Shown here in pieces: positions 58,380-64,000 of a stretch of DNA of 64,000 nucleotides. The number at the start of each line of letters is the position of its first letter. Within the stretch, counting starts at the first letter, position 1. Made by a program: the position numbers and the translations under genes. The stretch covers positions 39,763,656 to 39,827,655 of the forward strand of contig CM038709.1 in NCBI GenBank assembly GCA_021613375.1, given 5' to 3'. This DNA comes from Megaleporinus macrocephalus (lineage: Eukaryota > Chordata > Actinopteri > Characiformes > Anostomidae). The notes beneath the pieces are model-generated. The model was not told the origin of the DNA. It worked only from the letters and a program-made list of their open reading frames with translations, and did no database searches.

Positions 58380-58445
58380 CACTGTGGCTAGGAATTGAAC
58401 CCAGACCCTTCTCACCAGCTCTTCCCACTGTGCCACCAAGCTACC
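58380..58445 (-). mobile_element. SINE head fragment (A and B boxes)
   Basis: On minus: A box TGGCACAGTGGG (12/12, at 58424-58435), then a B-box-like GGTTCAATTCC at 58391-58401, about 33 bp apart. No further SINE body is recognised. Confidence 0.55.
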
Positions 58446-59035
58446 CTTTAGTTACAAGTTATATACTACTATCCCAATTTTAGTTTATTGAAAGAAAACT
58501 TTTAAATATAATCTCAGTGAACTTCTAGTTGAGATGTTTTTAAACTGAATGTGTACTTGTAAGTGAACCAAACATAATACTTATACTTTACTGTGTATGT
58601 ATTAGATTTTCACTTTAAAGTATATGCCTAGTTTTAGGTTCTGCTTAAAAGTATATAAAATATAACTTTAACAACTTTTACTTACTCACCAGTGGACACG
58701 TGCAAAAATAAATAAGACACATTTGTATTATTATAAATCTTTATGAATCAAAATTTCCAAACAAATATTGTACTGGATGCCTTTGTTGCAGGGCAAGAGT
58801 ATCTCATTCAAAAGATCAAGTACAAGTGAAGGCCAAATATAGTTAGACTTTACTATATACATGTCAGTATAACTCAAGTATACTTAAGTAGAACTGTGTT
58901 TAGTATATCACTGAGAAGTATATTAAAAGTAAACTGAAAATATACTCACTTATTATTATTTATTTATGTATTTGTTTTTATATTATTAAAGAAGTATACT
59001 AATGACACACTGGAATAAACTTCTTTTTTGTAAGG

Positions 59036-60256
59036 GCTAGTTCTCATTGCAAGGAAAGTGATGAAAATAAAACTAAGTGGTTTTTTAATCTGCACTCAGG
59101 GATGCAGCAATGCAAAACATTGAAAAGACAAGGGTCTTAGTCAATGTAGTACAGGCTTGGACCCCAACATCAGAATCAGAATCAGATCAGAATCAGAATG
59201 TTACATCTCAACAAACTGATACGGACGCAACTGCTTGCTATCAGCACATAGTCTTGACAATCATTTTTTCCCCATCAGACTTTAAAACCAGTGCACAGAT
59301 ACACAGATAGCCAGTCTGACTACTCTGTGAGAGGTGAGATCCTGTGGTGATGCTAGCGTGCAGATAACATCAGACAGTCTGTACTTTTATGGGCCTGAGG
59401 CTGAAATAAATAAAAGAACTGAAAGAACTGAAAAGAACTCAGACATTTGTTTTGCAGACATGTGTGAATATGGGAACGAGGACTAGTTGAACACTTTTTT
59501 TGAATGACTAGCCAACTAGGCGGACAAACCCCAGTCAGTATGTTACCCACCCACTTGTTTACAGTGACTTAAGACCACAAATCACTCAAAGATCATAGGA
59601 AAACAAGAACTGTATCTTTTACAAACTAATGTGGTATACAAAGGGAAAGGTTTGAGTTCAGGTTAACTTCAAAGAGATAAAGCCAACTTCATCAAGTCAA
59701 GATGCACGCATGGACATTCTTTTGCTTCGAACTAAAATAATGACAAGTCAGAGTTCGTGTCTGCTGGGAATCCAGAAGAACCGTCTTGGCCCATACTAGT
59801 GAACAGTCCCTCGCACCGTCTCTCCAGCCAAATGCAAACTAATCATTAGCCGACCTCAAGACACACATGAAAGCACAACTGTCTGCATTCTGTCACGACT
59901 CGCCCGAGGGACCGTCTCCCCTGAAACCTCTACGTTCCTTTTTTAGTTGGATGGGACGTGAAGTGTACAGTGTAGTGGTCGCCAACAAAATAAATACGGG
60001 AATTTATTTGGAGCTCCATTAATCACTTTGAGTACATAGAGTTGGTAGACGTTGGATTGTTCTGCCTGTGGCTTCAGCTTTGGCCAAGGCCAGTTTGGGC
60101 CTGTGCTGGTAGCAGAATCCACTTTGTACTGTGGAAAATTGTCTTGGTAAACAGGTGAAGCAGGTTGGAGGGGGTTCCTTTGCCTCAGCTTTTAGTTTTA
60201 ACATCTCTACTAAGGTTCTTTTATACACATAGCAATAATAACAATGACTCTCTACT
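59036..60256. other. Unique DNA; short agaatc repeats at 59168-59200
   Basis: Contains a small cagaat/cagatc run. 59810-59950 (aaatgcaaactaatcattag, gactcgcccgagggaccg) is a possible conserved non-coding block. Frames at 59353-59550 and 60019-60228 (-) carry no domain. Confidence 0.3.
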
Positions 60257-61880
60257 GGATGGCACTGGCCTTTAGAGGTTTATAAGGTATGGTCATACTG
60301 TTTATATAAGGTAGGGTCATATGTTTTCTGTAAAACATTTAGAACCTGGTCCTAGGATGTCCTTATCTTCACATCTAAGTACAGTACTTTTGGTATCAAA
60401 CTCTTTCTGTAGACTCTTCAGTTGAAGGAACTGTTCTTTTCCTGGTTTATTATGATATGGGGAGCCAACCTCAACGTTCTGGTGATATGTTGCCCTTATT
60501 TGTTTTGTCAGATTTGGGAAACTTGAGCTTTTGATCTCCAAACATGCACATAGTACCACTTAAGCAACCATTTAGTTATGATAACTCCTCTATGCTAAGC
60601 ACAATAACAGTAGTATTGGCCTCTTTCTGCAGGTCTTCTAATGGAGGGACTTTGCCACCACAACTTTCTGCTTATAAGGTGCCCAGTATTTGTTAGAAGT
60701 ATGAGTTTGACAGGTCGTATCACCTGACCTATTACTATTTTAAACACAATAAATGTTTATATATAAATTAATAAAAATATTAATATCCCAAATGCTATTA
60801 AAGACGAATGGACATGGCAGTTAAGGAGCTGTCACAGCCTGCATTCCTCCTGTCTGTTCATGCATTCGTTTGCTCTCTAGTGTCATGATCCATGTGCTTC
60901 TGTTTGTGTTGTTCTGTCTGCTCCTCCTGGTCTCCACCCTCTTGTCATGCACCTCATCTCCTCCTACCTCTTGTTTGTCTGGCATTGTTACTCTGATGTT
61001 ACTGTTATGTTTCAGCTGTTACTTTGTTAATCTGTTAGTTTGTATGTCATTTTTTTTTCACTATGGACTCCTATGAAAGACGCTTGCGTGTGTACCCACC
61101 TCTCTCGTCTGCCATCTAAGGATACAGCACATCAGTATGGAAGCCCCCTTTTTACTCTGGACCTTATGGCATTACTTAAAGCTGTGAACCTGCTCAGCTT
61201 GACCCTCAACTAGATGGCACTGGCCTTTAGAGGTTTATAAGGTATGGTCATGCTGTTTTTATAAGGTATCATCATATTTGTATCTAAGTACAGTCTCTTT
61301 TGGTATCAAACTCTTTCATATATATGTTTATATATAAATAAATAAAAAATATTAATATCCCAATGTTATTACAGAAGAATGGACATTATCATGCCCCTCA
61401 CTTCCTACCTCTTGTTTGCGCCCTGTGTTTGTCTGGCATTGTTACTCTGATGTCAGTATGGAGTCCATAGTGATGGTGAGGACCACCACTCCCCTTTATG
61501 TCTGGACCTTATGGCATTACTTAAAGCAGAGAACCTGCTCAGCTTGCAGCTAAGACGACTGCAGATGATGCAGCCGAACCAAGGACAAGGGCCAAGCAGC
61601 GCAAGAAATGCCGCACCCATGGTCAAACCCTTGTCGGTGGTGGCGTCATTTGGTTAAGGTTCTCTGGGGTCCACCTCCTCCCTTTCTCAGGTGTTCCTAT
61701 GTGTTCCTTCTTGTGTGCTACTTATACATCTTGCTTGGGCTCATGTTTGATTGGCAGTGTTATGTTTCTCTTGTTACTTTGTTAATCTGTATGTCAGTTT
61801 TTGTTTCACTATGGACTCCAATAAAAAGACCCTCGCACGTGTATCCGCCTCTCTCTTGCAGGAACCTTTAAAACAGTAGA
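60257..61880 (+). mobile_element. Reduplicated LTR-retroelement relic
   Basis: Four blocks each occur twice: ggcactggcctttagaggtt (60259, 61217); aatattaatatccc then aatggacat (60777, 61347); ctacctcttgtttg with gtctggcattgttactctga (60964, 61411); and ctggaccttatggcattact (61159, 61503). The polyadenylation-like aataaa at about 61821, followed by gtatccgcctctctcttgca, looks like the U5 side of an LTR. The text around 61540-61620 may be the start of a gag region, but no frame persists. The class (Ty3/Gypsy style) is inferred. Confidence 0.45.
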
Positions 61881-62774
61881 TATTGAGTGTATGACCGTGA
61901 AAGGGTTAATATAGCTTATCTGAAAGGTTGGGGTAATTCTAGTGTCTTGCTATGAATTGATGGAAATAAACCAACAAATGAACATCATGTACTCGTGGTC
62001 TATGAGTTGTTACCATTACTGGGCACTGTTGCTTTGGTCACTCAGTTGACCAGCACTGGGCAAAGGCCTAGGCCAAGTTTGAGGAGCTCTTTAAAATCTT
62101 CTCATTCTCCTTAATGTCTTTGTTAAGAGTTTTGGCTCCATGGGATCTGACAGTTGAGATCCATTTTCTCACAGTGTGATAAAGCATTCAAGTAAGAAGC
62201 CATATTTCAAAATAAAAGTTGTTGATGAAGTGATGACAGCAGTACAGGAGCATCTATATTGCTTGTGAATGTTCTCGCAGAGAGAAGCCCATTCTTTATC
62301 AGACCGAAAGAGCGTGCAAGCTCAGACATTGGTATCAGACAGGCACATTTTACTGCTGTTATCATAGAAATATAATATCTGTTATCGGCGTCTCCTAGTT
62401 GTAGCACATTACTCAGGCTGCTGGAGATGGAAGGAGATTTTTAGGGTTGTGACACAGGTAATGTTTCTTTCACACATGAGAAAGAGCAGGAGTTTAGGGG
62501 AGAGAGCGAGTCTTAAGTGAGACCCCCAGTTCTTATCTCATCTCGGAAATCCAGGAAATAAGAGATCATATCCAGACCCGGCCAGTCTGGCAAAGTGGAC
62601 CACAGTCGGGAAAGCTTAGCATTTACTTAGGGGCATAAGCGTGAACAGCATGCTGCGTCCTTGTGCCTGTGCCTCGGACGAGTCAGGGAGATGAGTTTGT
62701 GAGTTTTATGGAGTTTAAATGAAAGCGTTTAAAAGCAACACGCCTGAAAATGGTCTCATAGATAACATGCAAAC
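61881..62774. other. Unique DNA, candidate conserved block at about 62150-62420
   Basis: 62150-62420 has GATA- and homeodomain-like words (acagtgtgataaagcattca, gttatcatagaaatataat, ctgttatcggcg) in non-repetitive text. 62480-62720 is mixed. No gene recognised. Confidence 0.25.
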
Positions 62775-63960
62775 CTTTTAAAGGCCCCATATGCAACATT
62801 CGTCTTGAATTTGATTTTTTCCCTGTGGTGCACTCATGACATTTGTGTGGTTTTATGTACCAAAAACAGTCGTAACTCATTTTTACGTTACTATTTTCTC
62901 AACCTCAGTTTACCCCGGTTAAACCGGCCGGTTGCTGTACCTTTAAGGAGGATATATGTAAATGAGAGCTGTCCTGGTTGTGTCTTATTCTGGGATTAAA
63001 AACTCTTATAATGGGTGAACGCGAAGGCAGATCTGTGTAAATGTCTTGCCTTTTGTGACATCACAAAAAACAAGAACTTAAAACTGTTGATGTGAATGGG
63101 AGGGGCTAAATTGCCGCCTTTTGTGACATCACAAAAACTGAAAGAATACCTTAAAATCCAAAACATAAAATGGCGGGGTTAAATCACTATCAGCAGAACT
63201 GTGTACATTTGTTGGCTTTTGTGACATCACAAAAAAACCAAAACAATCTTTTACAACTGTTAATATGAATAGGCGGGGCTGAACCACTATCATTTGTGAC
63301 ATCACAAAAACTGATACATTTCTCTAAAGCTTTTAATGTGAATGAATGTGGAATAATGTGAACGACTGTATGCAGATCTGTGCAAATGTGTTGCCTTTTG
63401 TGACATCACAACAACCAAGAACTTAAAACTGTTGATGTGAATGGGAGGGGCTAAATTGCCCTCTTTTGTGAAATCACAAAAACTGAAACCTTAACATACA
63501 AAACATACATGGGCGGGATTAAATGACTATCAGCAGAACTGTGTACATTGGTTGCCTTTTGTGACATCACAAAAAAACTTTAAAATACTCTTACAACTGT
63601 TAATGTGAATATCATTTGTGACATCACAAAAACTGATACATTTCCGTAAAGCTTTTAATGTGAATGAATGTGGAATAACGTGAAGGACTGTAGACAGGTC
63701 TGTGTAAATGTGTTGTCTTTTGGGACATCACCAAAACTGAAAATCTTATTAAAACAGTTAATGTGAATGTGTGGGGCTTAACTGTTACCTTTTGTGACAT
63801 CACAAACATGGAAAAACTCCTTAAAACTGTTAACATGAATGGACAAGGCTATTGTGTTGCCTTTTTTGACATCACAAATACTAAAAAAATCCTCAAAACC
63901 CTTAACATGAATAGGAGGGGCTAAACTGCCATAATCAGTGTATTTAGAATCTTAGAAACA
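62775..63960. repeat. Dispersed element with tandem GTGA-CA-TCAC units
   Basis: After an entry segment (aaaggccccatatgcaacat), the half-palindrome ttttgtgacatcacaaaa or a variant occurs about eleven times from 63054 to 63870, at 60-100-bp spacing. A higher-order period of about 320-340 bp is visible from gcagatctgtgtaaatgt (63031), gcagatctgtgcaaatgt (63372) and acaggtctgtgtaaatgt (63694). Phrases such as tgaatgggaggggctaaa recur between them. Non-coding. Confidence 0.85.
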
Positions 63961-64000
63961 ATGTTTACACGCTATTTCAAACTTTCTTTCACTTTTGAGA

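Larger units (their letters stand above)
57556..59035. mobile_element. Inverted-repeat element carrying a 17-bp array
   Basis: The left end ccttacaaaaaaataagtat and the right end aacttcttttttgtaagg are inverted (CCTTACAAAAAA-AAGT). Both shoulders are rich in agtatactt / aagtatact motifs (57570-57610, 58850-59000). About 1.48 kb with no transposase. It encloses a 17-bp array and a SINE head. Target duplication not resolved. Confidence 0.6.

Overview
The window reads as a stretch of teleost fish nuclear DNA with no intact protein-coding gene. I found no tRNA, rRNA or CRISPR, and no bacterial-style gene organisation. The evidence for a fish is the repeat content: tRNA-derived SINEs with LINE-like tails, many Tc1/mariner relics, piggyBac-type and hAT-type MITEs, a long palindromic DNA transposon family, and about ten long (TA)n tracts. 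An otophysan (characin or catfish type) is my best guess from remembered repeat families; I could not check it. The long open frames are almost all by-products of tandem repeats whose unit length is a multiple of three (36, 84 and 21 bp), of (TA)n tracts (IYIYIY) or of GC-rich blocks.

Layout. 0-4.3 kb: a Tc1 relic, a SINE split by a hAT-type MITE with an 8-bp target duplication, and a degraded LTR-like segment. 4.36-9.11 kb: a 4.75-kb array of a 36-bp unit (about 131 copies). 9.1-15.4 kb: a 37-bp array, an LTR-like segment, a piggyBac-type MITE and a head-to-head 21-bp array. 15.6-24.1 kb: local duplications, further MITEs, Tc1 relics, and a SINE swollen by about 22 copies of the 37-bp unit. 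24.2-31.5 kb: a GC-rich block, MITEs, a second GC-rich block and an 84-bp array. 31.5-43.8 kb: more MITEs, a THAP-domain pseudogene, a GGACGT-rich element with an 88-89-bp array, a 155-bp array, and a SINE swollen by about 48 copies of a 20-bp unit. 43.8-55 kb: Tc1 relics, MITEs and a cluster of (TA)n palindromes. 55-64 kb: a 1.5-kb inverted-repeat element carrying a 17-bp array, a reduplicated LTR-retroelement relic, and an array of GTGA-CA-TCAC half-palindromes.

The main theme is that the tandem arrays appear to have grown inside transposable elements. The 36-bp and 20-bp arrays each amplify the A-box-containing 5' head of a different tRNA-derived SINE family. The 37-bp array amplifies the body of the same SINE whose head gave the 36-bp satellite. 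The 88-bp and 17-bp arrays lie between the terminal inverted repeats of DNA transposons. Several CpG-retaining, non-repetitive blocks (about 9.7, 14.4, 24.3, 29.6, 33.8, 35.8, 41.0, 46.0, 48.8, 53.4 and 62.3 kb) could be conserved regulatory DNA or isolated exons of a flanking gene, but the sequence alone cannot settle this.
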